NCBI GenBank assembly: GCA_019359505.1
Contig: JAHHHD010000016.1
Location: forward strand, 55,964 to 119,963
Source: Drouetiella hepatica Uher 2000/2452
Lineage (GTDB): Bacteria; Cyanobacteriota; Cyanobacteriia; Elainellales; Elainellaceae
Direction: 5' to 3'
Length of the DNA stretch: 64,000 nucleotides
Shown: piece after piece, positions 9,775-18,170 of the stretch
Position numbering within the stretch: position 1 is the stretch's first letter
Layout of the letters: each line of letters opens with the position of its first letter
Program-made: the position numbers and the translations under genes
Notes under the pieces: model-generated
What the model was told of the DNA's origin: nothing
What the model saw: only the letters and a program-made list of their open reading frames with translations
Database searches by the model: none

Positions 9775-10335
9775 GACATCCCCTCTGGGCGTAGTTCTGG
9801 GCATAAAGTGAGTTAGACGCTCCAGTAGCCAACCGAAAGAGATGCTGTGCATGTTTATGAGCTTGCCTGATCGCTAGCCTGATGACTGTGAGAGTTCTCT
9901 GGCGGTGTTCTCTGGCGGTGTTCTCTTGATAATTGCTTCTGGTGTCCAGAGACAATATTCTACTCTTCCTTCTTAATTTTTTTCGAGAAGTGCGCGTCAA
10001 TTGAGTGCCAAATTTTTTGGATTTACTGCTCAACCGAAGACATCATTACTGCTGCTGCTTTCTTCCATCCAGTATCTTACCTTACGTAGACCTTAGAGTA
10101 GTGCTGGATTTTGCTCAAGGAATTTACTTGACTCCAAGCCTACCGAATGAGCCATGCTTCTGTTGTGTCGGTTCTAACGTAATGACTTTTCTTGCCCTCA
10201 CATTGAGGGGCGATCGCTGGTGCAAAATCTGGGCGAAATTTGGGCAAAATCTGGGGCAGCCTAATTTCTAAATTGAATCTGAACTCAAATTATTCATAAA
10301 CTGTATGAGAGATCTATCAAAAAAATATTGGAGCC
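9775..10335. other. Intergenic region between cphB and the prenyltransferase gene
   Basis: Divergent spacer expected to hold both promoters. It contains the 13-bp tandem repeat at 9894-9926 and, near 10232-10258, a loosely repeated AAATYTGGG/C motif. Short frames on either strand have cysteine- and histidine-rich or basic compositions unlike real proteins and no ribosome binding sites. Confidence 0.5.
9894..9926. repeat. Tandem 13-bp repeat, 2.5 copies
   Basis: GTTCTCTGGCGGT is repeated at 9894-9906 and 9907-9919 and followed by GTTCTCT. It lies in the presumed promoter region of cphB. Confidence 0.8.
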
Positions 10336-11214
10336 ATGCTGACTCAGCATTCCCCCCGTCCTGAACCGATTTGGCTCACCGTGGCTCGGCTACTGCGATG
10401 GGATAAACCTGCCGGACGGCTAATTTTGATGCTGCCTGCGCTTTGGGCCGTGGTGCTGGCAGGTCGGGGAGCGCCGCCCTTGCCTCTGGTCGGCATTATT
10501 ATTTTGGGGACTCTGGCAACCAGCGCGGCAGGGTGCGTGGTGAATGACCTCTGGGATCGCAATATTGATCCCCAGGTCAGTCGCACCCGTAGCCGCCCTC
10601 TAGCCTCGCGCGCCCTCTCAGTCAGAACGGGCATTGTTGTAGCGCTGATCGCTTTCATCTGCGCTTGCGGTCTGGCGGTCTATCTCAATTTCTTCAGCTT
10701 TTGCCTCTGTGTTGCCGCCGTGCCGTTTATTGTGCTTTATCCCTTGGCGAAGCGGGTGTTTCCAATTCCGCAGTTGGTGCTGTCGATCGCCTGGGGATTT
10801 GCCGTACTCATTAGCTGGAGCGCCGTGACAACAAATCTGGAATTTCCCACCTGGCTGCTGTGGGGGGCAACAGTGCTGTGGACTTTGGGTTTTGACACCG
10901 TTTATGCCATGGCAGACCTCAAGGATGATGAGCGGATTGGCATTAACTCAAGCGCCCGATTTTTTGGACGACATGCAGCAGATGCAGTAGGAATTTTCTT
11001 CCTAGGGACAACTCTGCTTCTAGCTGGCGTGGGCGAAGTGATGGATCTAGGCATAAGTTTTTGGGTCAGTTTGGGGGTGGCGAGTGTCGGATGGGGGTGG
11101 CATTATCTTCAGTTGCGTCCGCGATCGCCCAAGCCCCAGGTTTATGGTGAAATCTTCGGGCAGAATGTTTGGATAGGATTTGTGCTGCTAATCGGGATGT
11201 TATTGGGAAGCTGA
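10336..11214 (+). CDS. 4-Hydroxybenzoate polyprenyltransferase (UbiA family)
   Basis: Membrane prenyltransferase attaching a solanesyl-type chain to 4-hydroxybenzoate, an early step of cyanobacterial plastoquinone synthesis; homologous to Synechocystis slr0926. The 292 residues contain both Asp-rich motifs of UbiA enzymes: NDLWDRNID at 70-78 and YAMADLKDDE around 190-199, each binding prenyl diphosphate through Mg2+. Eight to nine hydrophobic segments are visible. An AT-rich leader and GGAG at about 10330 precede the ATG. The specific substrate is inferred from the cyanobacterial family; a chlorophyll or tocopherol prenyltransferase is less likely given the motif context. Confidence 0.9.
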   Translation: MLTQHSPRPEPIWLTVARLLRWDKPAGRLILMLPALWAVVLAGRGAPPLPLVGIIILGTLATSAAGCVVNDLWDRNIDPQVSRTRSRPLASRALSVRTGIVVALIAFICACGLAVYLNFFSFCLCVAAVPFIVLYPLAKRVFPIPQLVLSIAWGFAVLISWSAVTTNLEFPTWLLWGATVLWTLGFDTVYAMADLKDDERIGINSSARFFGRHAADAVGIFFLGTTLLLAGVGEVMDLGISFWVSLGVASVGWGWHYLQLRPRSPKPQVYGEIFGQNVWIGFVLLIGMLLGS

Positions 11215-11224
11215 TCGGACTCAA

Positions 11225-11299
11225 TAGACCTCTTGCAAATTAGGTTTAGTGGGGCTGCGTCCCTACTAAATCTCATCCCAAAACTTTAAAAGAGGTCTA
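11225..11299. mobile_element. MITE-like element with 10-bp terminal inverted repeats
   Basis: A 75-bp unit bounded by TAGACCTCTT (11225-11234) and its exact reverse complement (11290-11299), with a second imperfect inverted repeat inside (TTTAGTGGGG against CCCTACTAAA). TA at the outer ends resembles insertion at a TA target. The right end touches the start region of the next gene. No transposase is in the window. Confidence 0.65.
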
Positions 11300-11320
11300 A
11301 TGGACAGGAAGGATGAGGCA

Positions 11321-11968
11321 ATGGCACCGCAGTTTCGCGATCGCACAGAGGCAGGGCAACTCTTGGCTAAAAAGCTAGGTCACTATGCCAACCGATCGGA
11401 TGTGGTTGTAGTGGCTTTACCGAGGGGGGGTGTGCCCGTTGCCTATGAAATTGCTCAAGTTCTGCACGTTGGGCTAGATATTTGCCTGGTGCGAAAACTA
11501 GGAGTACCGGATCACCCAGAGCTGGCTATGGGAGCGATCGCATCAGGCGGAGCCAGGGTGATGAACACAGATATTGTGGAATTGCTGCACATCTCTGATC
11601 AGGATGTGCTTCAGGTGACGACCGCCGAACAAGCCGAGTTAGAGCGGCGAGAACGACTCTATCGGGGCGATCGCCCTGTCCTGAGTGTGCGCGACCAAAC
11701 AGTGATTTTGGTCGATGATGGTATTGCCACGGGCGCGACAATGCGAGTTGCCATAGCGGCATTGCAACCCCAGAAGCCGCGCTGGATCGTTGTAGCGACA
11801 CCGATCGCCTCGCCCAGCAGCTCTGAACAGCTCAAAATCCAGGCTGATGAAATGGTTTGCTTGGCAATGCCCGCTCTCTTGCGCTCTATTGGTCAGCACT
11901 ACAGAAATTTTCCACAAACCTCTGATCAGGAAGTTTGTCAGCTATTACACCATGGCAACGGGGTTTAA
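11321..11968 (+). CDS. Phosphoribosyltransferase-like protein
   Basis: Type I phosphoribosyltransferase fold protein of 215 residues from the ATG at 11321. The PRPP loop is VILVDDGIATGAT, and an upstream ALPRGGVPVAYEIA segment is typical of the COG1926-type predicted phosphoribosyltransferases rather than of purine salvage enzymes. Substrate unknown. An ATG at 11300 is also in frame, but it directly abuts the end of a MITE-like element, so the later ATG with AGGA 5' of it is preferred. The 3' end overlaps the convergent DRTGG-protein gene by 24 bases. Confidence 0.85.
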   Translation: MAPQFRDRTEAGQLLAKKLGHYANRSDVVVVALPRGGVPVAYEIAQVLHVGLDICLVRKLGVPDHPELAMGAIASGGARVMNTDIVELLHISDQDVLQVTTAEQAELERRERLYRGDRPVLSVRDQTVILVDDGIATGATMRVAIAALQPQKPRWIVVATPIASPSSSEQLKIQADEMVCLAMPALLRSIGQHYRNFPQTSDQEVCQLLHHGNGV

Positions 11969-13033
11969 CCCTAGCTTTGCCAGCAGGCGATCGACATTGA
12001 AGTGTTTCGCCATCATTTGGCAGATGGCTTGAACCTTAATAGGCTCATGGAGGCGAACTTGCCCAAAAGCGCGATCGATAATTTCTACCGTTGTCAGCGT
12101 ATCGAGATCGACTGAGAGAATCGGAATCTCTAGGTCTTCAGCCCGACTCAGAATTGTGGGCATGGGCGGAATATGCCCCGTGAGAATGAGGCACTGCGTC
12201 GAAGTCTCCAACGCAGCCAGCTGAATGTCGGTGCGATCGCCTCCCGTCACAACCGCCATGTTATGAGCTTTGCGGAAGTAACCCAGCGCCGAGTTGACGT
12301 TCATCGCCCCGATCTTGAGACTTTCTACCATCAAATCCATGCGGTCTGCGCGGCAAAGCACTTCTGCGCCAAGCTGTTTCACCAATTCCCCCACGCTGAC
12401 GCTCCGCAACAGGTTGTTTCGGGGCAGAACGGCCAGCACTTCAATACCTTGCTTCTCTAGGAAAGGCTTCACCTGACTGTTGACCAGATCGACTTGCTCA
12501 TGGGGCACGTCATTGATTAAAGTCCCAATGAGGCGATCGCCCAACTGCTGCTTTGCTACGAGCAGGCTATCCACCACCAGCTCAGAGTGAAATCTCGACA
12601 CCAATACCACCGAAGCATCTAGCGTCTGGGCAATTTGAGGCAGAGATAGATTAAACAACTTGCCCTCTTCTAGAGTTCCTGCGCCCTCTAGCAACACCAA
12701 ATCCCCTGAAGGAGTCTGGGTGTAGCTCAAGAGATGCTGGGCATAGTCAGCAATATCTTCTCCGGTCAGGCGCTGGGCGATCGCAGATTGGCTGAGCGGC
12801 AGCAGCATAGGCAGAACCCTTTCTGGGGGAAGCTTGAGCGTTTGCGTAATAAACTGAATATCTTCTTCAATTAACTCTGCCTGAGAGGCACTCAAGCAAG
12901 TTCCGACGGGCTTTCCATAGGAAATGTCCAGCCCTTTCTCTTGCAACCGATGCGCCATGCCCAAAATGATGGCAGACTTGCCGCTATAGGTTTCTGGAGA
13001 TCCAACTAAAAGGTACTTTGCGAGTTTTGGCAC
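11945..13033 (-). CDS. BioD-like/DRTGG domain protein (phosphotransacetylase N-terminal-like)
   Basis: A 362-residue protein made of a dethiobiotin-synthetase-like P-loop domain (GSPETYSGKSA at about 11-21, LVLLEGAGTLEEG near 115) and a C-terminal DRTGG domain (from about residue 215, with VTGGDRTDIQLAAL near 265). This architecture equals the N-terminal part of long phosphate acetyltransferases but lacks the acetyltransferase domain, and stand-alone copies are common in cyanobacteria. A ligand-sensing or regulatory role is possible; the function is not established. Its 3' end runs 24 bases into the opposite-strand phosphoribosyltransferase gene. Confidence 0.82.
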   Translation of the reverse strand: MPKLAKYLLVGSPETYSGKSAIILGMAHRLQEKGLDISYGKPVGTCLSASQAELIEEDIQFITQTLKLPPERVLPMLLPLSQSAIAQRLTGEDIADYAQHLLSYTQTPSGDLVLLEGAGTLEEGKLFNLSLPQIAQTLDASVVLVSRFHSELVVDSLLVAKQQLGDRLIGTLINDVPHEQVDLVNSQVKPFLEKQGIEVLAVLPRNNLLRSVSVGELVKQLGAEVLCRADRMDLMVESLKIGAMNVNSALGYFRKAHNMAVVTGGDRTDIQLAALETSTQCLILTGHIPPMPTILSRAEDLEIPILSVDLDTLTTVEIIDRAFGQVRLHEPIKVQAICQMMAKHFNVDRLLAKLGLNPVAMV

Positions 13034-13272
13034 GCACTCACTCCTGCGATCGAATGGAATTGAGACAGATTTTTGATGCGCTCAGCCTAAAGCCTAATTT
13101 AGCCTAGAGCCTGACAAGGCGCTTTACTTGAACACTGACTGACTCAGAGCCATTAAGCTTTGAGTATTTTAAGCACGGTATGGAGTTATGTTGAGATCTA
13201 GCCTAGTGCAAGTTCTGTATCTACTTCGGTATCTCCAGTGGCACTTTCGAGAACGAAGCAATCTTGCCAGAC

Positions 13273-13314
13273 CTGAGCCGATCGCCCTGAGCCAATCGCC
13301 CTGAGCCAATCGCC
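13273..13314. repeat. Tandem 14-bp repeat, three copies
   Basis: CTGAGCCRATCGCC is repeated three times in exact register, followed by two copies of AGCCGCTGCAAT at about 13318-13345 that run into the end of the PHP-domain gene. Confidence 0.8.
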
Positions 13315-13329
13315 CTAAGCCGCTGCAAT

Positions 13330-14031
13330 CTAGAGCCGCTGCAATAGATTAAGACCATGGGTATCTGTGCCGCAAGTGCTAAACAAGCCATAGACTTGCC
13401 CAAGCGATCGCACTTCCTGCGTTTGCTTCGGGCTAGCTTTCCAAGGTGAAGGATTATTGTAGGCATAATAAGCCTCAATGCCATCGATCCCGGCTTGAGC
13501 CGCTTCAGGAATGAGGTCGGCAGGCGATCGCCGATATCGGGCGGGGTGTGCTAGCACCGCCAAGCCTCCAGCGGCATGGATGGCAGCAATTACTCTGGCT
13601 GCTTCAGCTCTGTCTCCCACAGGGGCTTTGCTCTGAGCATAGGACTGAATGGCATCGTGGTCAGGATCAAACGCATAAGCCAGAATGTGGACTTCGTCTT
13701 GCAACAAACTTGCGGTCACTTCCATCCCCACCCAAAGTTTCGGCAACATCTGGCGATCGGGCTGTTCGTTAAGCCACTGTTGCGCCCGACGGTAGCCGCT
13801 GACACTGTGGTGATCAGTGATGGCTAACCCCTTTAGTCCGATCGACACAGCTTGCGCGATCAGTTGCTCCGGCTGAAGCCGACCGTCTGAAAAAACGGTG
13901 TGCATATGAAAATTGTAGGAGTGAGGGCAGCTATCAGCCGTGATTGCTTCAAACACAGACCGGAGAGATGCTGTATCCTGCGCTGAATCTTGCGCTGATG
14001 AAGCCAAACCATGAACCAGATCGGCAGCCAT
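13330..14031 (-). CDS. PHP domain metal-dependent phosphoesterase
   Basis: A 233-residue PHP-fold hydrolase. Metal ligands are visible as NFHMHTVFSDG near residue 40, the ITDHH motif near residue 75, VLAHPARY near 160 and the terminal CGTDTHG. Family members hydrolyse phosphoester substrates such as 5'-3' RNA/DNA ends or 3',5'-nucleotide bisphosphates (the RNase AM/YciV group); the substrate here is unknown. The last codons LLQRL are encoded by one copy of a 12-base repeat that is duplicated just after the stop, so the C-terminus may have been shaped by repeat slippage. Confidence 0.87.
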   Translation of the reverse strand: MAADLVHGLASSAQDSAQDTASLRSVFEAITADSCPHSYNFHMHTVFSDGRLQPEQLIAQAVSIGLKGLAITDHHSVSGYRRAQQWLNEQPDRQMLPKLWVGMEVTASLLQDEVHILAYAFDPDHDAIQSYAQSKAPVGDRAEAARVIAAIHAAGGLAVLAHPARYRRSPADLIPEAAQAGIDGIEAYYAYNNPSPWKASPKQTQEVRSLGQVYGLFSTCGTDTHGLNLLQRL

Positions 14032-14130
14032 AGTTCTCTTAACGGTTATTTACATTCTGATATCATACCTGGTCATGATCTAGACCTGCCTGTTTATTTT
14101 GAGACTGCATAGCCCCAACGCTGACTCTGC

Positions 14131-14185
14131 GATCGCCCCAGGTTCGCCCCAGGATCGCCCCAGGTTCGTCTTAGGTTCGTCCCAG
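14131..14185. repeat. Tandem 11-bp repeat, five copies
   Basis: Five consecutive copies of an 11-base unit with consensus GWTCGYCYYAG, ten bases before the trmD reading frame. The first three copies differ at one base; the last two differ more. Confidence 0.85.
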
Positions 14186-14243
14186 TAAGCGATAATTGCA
14201 AAAGCGACCCTTGCAGAGATTTCATTCAGAGCCTTTAACTTCA

Positions 14244-14954
14244 GTGCGCTTCGACATTATTACGCTGTTCCCCGATTTTTTCACCTCGCCGCTTAGCTCT
14301 GGGCTACTGGGTAGAGCGCTGAGCAAAGAGATTGCCACAGTCAATTTGGTAAATCCCCGCGACTTTACTGCCGATAAACATCACCGAGTAGATGACGAAC
14401 CTTATGGCGGCGGCGTGGGAATGCTGCTGAAGCCAGAGCCAATTTTTGCAGCTGTAGAATCAGTGCCTGTGTTGCCCAATCGAGAGGTGATCCTGCTGAC
14501 TCCCCAGGGGCAAACCATGCACCAAAAGATGTTTCAAGATCTAGGGAACTATGAGCAAATTGTCATGGTTTGCGGACATTATGAAGGGGTAGACGATCGC
14601 GTTCTCAATCTCGTTACCCGTGAAGTTTCTCTAGGAGACTTCGTTCTCACCTGTGGCGAGATTCCGGCGCTGACTCTGCTGAATGGCGTTATTCGGCTGC
14701 TTCCCGGCACGGTCGGCAAAGAGGAGTCATTGAAGCTGGAAAGCTTTGAGGCAGGGCTACTCGACTATCCGCAATATACTCGCCCCGCCGAGTTTCGCGG
14801 TATGCAGGTTCCGGAGGTGCTGCTATCGGGCAATCACCAGGCGATCGCTCAGTGGCGCAAACGGCAGCAGCAAGAGCGCACTCGTGACCGTCGCCCTGAT
14901 CTTTGGAAAGCATGGCTAGAACAGCAGCAATCCGAGAAATTCGAGAAGGGCTAA
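14244..14954 (+). CDS. trmD: tRNA (guanine-N1)-methyltransferase TrmD
   Basis: SAM-dependent enzyme making m1G37 in tRNAs reading CNN codons, which prevents +1 frameshifting. Knot-fold motifs are clear: VDDEPYGGGVGM, LLTPQGQTMHQ, GHYEGVDDRV and SLGDFVLTCGEIP. The family begins at the FDIITLFPDFF strand, so the GTG at 14244 (236 residues) is preferred; an ATG at 14196 would prepend 16 atypical residues. The C-terminal region ends in a Gln/Lys-rich helix. tldD follows 34 bases later on the same strand. Confidence 0.95.
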   Translation: MRFDIITLFPDFFTSPLSSGLLGRALSKEIATVNLVNPRDFTADKHHRVDDEPYGGGVGMLLKPEPIFAAVESVPVLPNREVILLTPQGQTMHQKMFQDLGNYEQIVMVCGHYEGVDDRVLNLVTREVSLGDFVLTCGEIPALTLLNGVIRLLPGTVGKEESLKLESFEAGLLDYPQYTRPAEFRGMQVPEVLLSGNHQAIAQWRKRQQQERTRDRRPDLWKAWLEQQQSEKFEKG

Positions 14955-14988
14955 ACTAAAAGAAAATCGAGCATCAGAGGAAAAGCCC

Positions 14989-16371
14989 GTGGTTACAACT
15001 CTCTCCCTGCAAGATCGGCTTGTGGATACGATCGCCCTCTACCGCGATCGCGTGGACTATCTGGAAGTTCGTCTAGAGCAAGGCGAAGCAACGGCAATTT
15101 CCTATCGCGGCAAGCAGCTAGATGCAGTCGATCGCAGCTTTTCTCTATCGGGCGGCATCCGCGCCTGTCACAAAGGCGGCTGGAGTTTTGTCACATTCGA
15201 CGGGCTAGGCGACCTCAAGAATCGGATTGAAGATGCCATTGCCCAAGCTCATCTCATCGGCAAAGAAACCACGGAGCTAGCGGCGGTTGATTCCATCCAG
15301 GACTATGTGGCTGTCGATCTGGGTCACGATCCGCGCGGTGTTTCTCTCGATCGCAAGCGGCAATTGATTGAAACCTATAACCAGATTTTGCTGGACTACG
15401 ATCCGCGTATTCAAACCACGATGGTGGGCTATGGCGATCGGTTTCGCACAAATTATTTTGTTAACTCTTCGGGCACCTGCATTGTGCAGGAGCGGCTGGA
15501 TGTCAACGGCAGATTTGGCGTAGTTGCGCGTGGAGAAAACGTAGTGCGTCAGGGCTTTGAATCTGTGCATTCGCGATCGGACTACGGAGCGCTGGAAGGG
15601 CTAGAGGCCCAGGTGAAAAGCGCCGCAGAGCGAGCAGTACGGCAGCTAGACGCGAAGCCTGTCAAAGGCGGACAATATCCGGTTGTGCTTGATCCCTATC
15701 TGTCAGGAGTCTTCATCCACGAGGCGTTTGGGCATTTGTCTGAAGCAGACTTTGTCTACGAGAATCCGCGAATGCAGGAGCTGCTGGTGCTAGGCAAGCC
15801 GATCGCCATCCCTCAGCTCAATGTGGTGGATGATGGCACGATCCCAGGTTTGCCAGGTTCCCTTAAATACGACGACGAAGGCGTTCCGGCACAGCGTAAG
15901 TATTTGATCAAAGACGGCATTCTTACCCAGCGCTTGCACAGCCGTGAAACTGCTGGGAAAATGCACGAAGCGCCCACAGGTAATGCCCGTGCTTTGAGCG
16001 CCACCTATCCGCCGATCGTCCGCATGACCAACACGGGGATCGAGTCGGGCGATCGCGCTTTTGCAGACATGATCAGCGACATTGAGGAAGGCGTATATGC
16101 GGTGCGGATGTTAGGTGGACAGACTAACGGCGAACTGTTCACCTTCGCAGCGGCTGAGGGCTACATGATCCGCAATGGTCAAATTGCTGAGCCAGTTAGC
16201 GATGTCACCCTCAGCGGCAACGTTTTTCAAACGCTCAAAGACATTGATGCGATCGGCAGTGACTCTGTCTATAGAAACGGCGGCTGCGGCAAAGGCGGAC
16301 AATCGCCCTTACCTGTCAGCGTGGGCGGCCCTCATGTACGGATTCAAAACGTGGTTGTGGGCGGACGATAG
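14989..16371 (+). CDS. tldD: TldD family metalloprotease
   Basis: Zinc protease of the TldD/PmbA family, which as a TldD-TldE heterodimer trims unfolded peptides and RiPP leaders in bacteria. Over 460 residues, the zinc site HEAFGH lies at 244-249 (His244, Glu245, His249), marking it as the TldD subunit and not the metal-free TldE. The start is a GTG with AGAGGA 7 bases upstream. No TldE gene lies beside it in the window. It could in principle process exported peptides such as the one at 59 kb, but nothing in the sequence connects them. Confidence 0.92.
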   Translation: MVTTLSLQDRLVDTIALYRDRVDYLEVRLEQGEATAISYRGKQLDAVDRSFSLSGGIRACHKGGWSFVTFDGLGDLKNRIEDAIAQAHLIGKETTELAAVDSIQDYVAVDLGHDPRGVSLDRKRQLIETYNQILLDYDPRIQTTMVGYGDRFRTNYFVNSSGTCIVQERLDVNGRFGVVARGENVVRQGFESVHSRSDYGALEGLEAQVKSAAERAVRQLDAKPVKGGQYPVVLDPYLSGVFIHEAFGHLSEADFVYENPRMQELLVLGKPIAIPQLNVVDDGTIPGLPGSLKYDDEGVPAQRKYLIKDGILTQRLHSRETAGKMHEAPTGNARALSATYPPIVRMTNTGIESGDRAFADMISDIEEGVYAVRMLGGQTNGELFTFAAAEGYMIRNGQIAEPVSDVTLSGNVFQTLKDIDAIGSDSVYRNGGCGKGGQSPLPVSVGGPHVRIQNVVVGGR

Positions 16372-16381
16372 CAGCAGCTAG

Positions 16382-16594
16382 CTACAATGCGGCCCGATAT
16401 TCTGCGTCAACCCAGCAGCGGGGCAATGCCTCACCTGAAGGAAAAACCAGTTCATACTTAGCAACTTTCTCAGGATCTTGCTCTTCCTCTCCAGACTGCA
16501 CCCTGCCGCAGACTTTTTCCTCCGCAGGATTAATTAAGGCAACGGTATCTTCAATCTCAATCAAAACTCCAGTTTGCTTGTTCTGTAAAAGCAT
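16382..16594 (-). CDS. Small conserved-type protein of unknown function
   Basis: A 70-residue acidic protein with no signal peptide or membrane segment. Notable pieces are an N-terminal beta-like stretch (NKQTGVLIEIEDTVALINP), an acidic middle (SGEEEQDPEKV) and a C-terminal PRCWVDAEYR. The coding pattern and position between two real genes support it. The ATG at 16594 is preferred over a TTG at 16609. It is convergent with tldD (10-base spacer) and divergent from the SpoU-type methylase. No function is recognised. Confidence 0.6.
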   Translation of the reverse strand: MLLQNKQTGVLIEIEDTVALINPAEEKVCGRVQSGEEEQDPEKVAKYELVFPSGEALPRCWVDAEYRAAL

Positions 16595-16733
16595 AGTTTT
16601 CTGCTGCAATTAAATAGTGCTATCTCTCAGAATCCTGCGTCTGCCCCAAAGCGACATCTACCGATCGAGATGGATTGGCATTATTTTGAATTCTAGATTC
16701 CAATCCAAGATTCAAAACTGCCGAACTTCACCT

Positions 16734-17267
16734 ATGCCCGATCGCACCCCCATTACCCGCGACATGAATCGCGCAGACTATTCTCAGCTACCTCGCCATT
16801 CGTTAATAGTTTGCGCAACTTTAGTGCATAGCCCCGTCAATCTGGGTGGACTGTGCCGCACCGCGGAGGCATTTCGGCTGGAGGCGATGGTATTAGCTGA
16901 TTTAGCGATCGCCGAAACCCATCCCTTTCGCAATCTGGCGGCTTCAGCACATCACTGGCAGCCATTAAATGCCTGTGCGCTGGATGTTCTCCCAAGTTGG
17001 CTGAGTCAGCAGCGGCAGTTAGGCTATAGTCTGATTGCGCTGGATGCTAACCCTGCCGCTCTGCCGCTGACAGAATTTGTGTTCTCGCAAAAAACGGTGC
17101 TTGTGCTGGGGCAAGAGCTAACTGGAATTCCGGCAGCAATTTTGGATCAGTGCGATCGCGCCCTTAGCATTCCGCAGAGTGGCATGGTGGAGTCGCTAAA
17201 CGTGCAGACTGCCGGGGCGATCGCCATCTACGAATACATTCGCCAACAGTCTCTTTCTCTAACGTAA
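16734..17267 (+). CDS. TrmH/SpoU family RNA 2'-O-methyltransferase
   Basis: A short (177-residue) SPOUT-class methyltransferase with only the catalytic knot. Motif 1 is NLGGLCRTAEAF with its Arg, motif 2 is VLVLGQELTGIP, and motif 3 is GMVESLNVQTAGAI. Compact members include TrmL (tRNA-Leu position 34) and plain TrmH (Gm18); the target here cannot be decided. The open frame starts at 16617 but the first 39 residues are unlike the family, so the ATG at 16734 is chosen. The SAM hydrolase gene follows after two bases, so the two are probably one transcript. Confidence 0.9.
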   Translation: MPDRTPITRDMNRADYSQLPRHSLIVCATLVHSPVNLGGLCRTAEAFRLEAMVLADLAIAETHPFRNLAASAHHWQPLNACALDVLPSWLSQQRQLGYSLIALDANPAALPLTEFVFSQKTVLVLGQELTGIPAAILDQCDRALSIPQSGMVESLNVQTAGAIAIYEYIRQQSLSLT

Positions 17268-17269
17268 CC

Positions 17270-18073
17270 ATGGCGCATAAACTCTTAACCCTACTCAGCG
17301 ATTTTGGACTCAATGATGCCTATGTGGGCATGATGAAGGGCGTGATTTATCAGATCAATCCGGCGCTCACGATCGTCGATCTTACCCATGAGGTGCCACC
17401 CAAAAATATTGCTGCTGCTCAGTTTCACCTGATCAACGCCTATCCCTATTTCCCGGCAGGGAGCGTCCATGTTGCCGTGGTTGATCCGGGAGTGGGCGGC
17501 ACAAGACGGGCGATCGCCCTAGAGCTGACAGACGGCTTCCTCGTCGGAGCTGATAACGGCTTGCTCACAGAACTGGCGCGGCGGCGATCGATCCTTCATG
17601 CCGTTGAGCTGAGTAACTCGCGGTACTGGAGATCTGCCGAACTTAGCGCTACCTTTCACGGACGGGATATTTTTGCGCCCGTGGGAGCACATCTCGCCAG
17701 CGGCATAGCCATTCAGGATTTGGGGACCGCGATCGATCCAGCAACACTGGTGGAGCTGCCGATCGCAGCCCATAAGTCCACCCCAACGGGCTATACGGGC
17801 AATATTCAGCATATCGATCGCTTCGGCAATGTGATCACCAACATTCCAGGCGATGCGGTACGCGACAAATCTTGGTCAATTATCGTCAATCGGGTAACGG
17901 TTCCCGGCTGTCGGGTGTATGGCGATGTCCCTGCCGGAAAGCCTCTAGCGCTGATTGGTAGCCATGGCTGGATCGAAATTGCCGTCAACGGCGGCGATGC
18001 CCATTTTCAATTGCGGCTAAATTGGACGGACTCTATCAAAGTCGCGATCGAGCCTCAGTTGATCAAAGCCTAA
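17270..18073 (+). CDS. SAM hydrolase (S-adenosylmethionine hydroxide adenosyltransferase, DUF62)
   Basis: Cytoplasmic enzyme of the DUF62 family that splits SAM to adenosine and methionine with an activated water; related to the fluorinase and chlorinase. The 267 residues begin with the LLSDFGLNDAYVG loop, and VAVVDPGVGG, GADNGLL and the C-terminal IDRFGNVITNI segment fit the family. The hydrolase Asp-Arg-His trio is consistent with Asp in SDFG, Arg in GGTRRA and His in TFHGRDIF. A halogenase is unlikely because the fluorinase insertion is missing. It immediately follows the SpoU gene. Confidence 0.92.
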   Translation: MAHKLLTLLSDFGLNDAYVGMMKGVIYQINPALTIVDLTHEVPPKNIAAAQFHLINAYPYFPAGSVHVAVVDPGVGGTRRAIALELTDGFLVGADNGLLTELARRRSILHAVELSNSRYWRSAELSATFHGRDIFAPVGAHLASGIAIQDLGTAIDPATLVELPIAAHKSTPTGYTGNIQHIDRFGNVITNIPGDAVRDKSWSIIVNRVTVPGCRVYGDVPAGKPLALIGSHGWIEIAVNGGDAHFQLRLNWTDSIKVAIEPQLIKA

Positions 18074-18116
18074 ATTGATCGACCCCAAATTGATCGACCC
18101 CAAATTGATCGACCCT
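18072..18116. repeat. Tandem 15-bp repeat, three copies
   Basis: AAATTGATCGACCCC is repeated three times (the last copy ends CCCTA) directly after the SAM hydrolase stop. Because the unit is 15 bases, the frame stays open and reads as a repeated LIDPK pentapeptide if translated from the TTG at 18075. Confidence 0.9.
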
Positions 18117-18170
18117 AAGCGGAAACGCGATAATAGTCTTGATTCTTCCAAAAATCTCAGATCGAGAGCG

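Noticed and set aside
9755..10033. 92-codon frame on the minus strand upstream of cphB
   Set aside because: Highly basic, built partly from the 13-bp tandem repeat and overlapping the cphB N-terminus.
10005..10271. 88-codon frame with a Cys-rich start
   Set aside because: No ribosome binding site, odd composition, and it reads through a promoter region.
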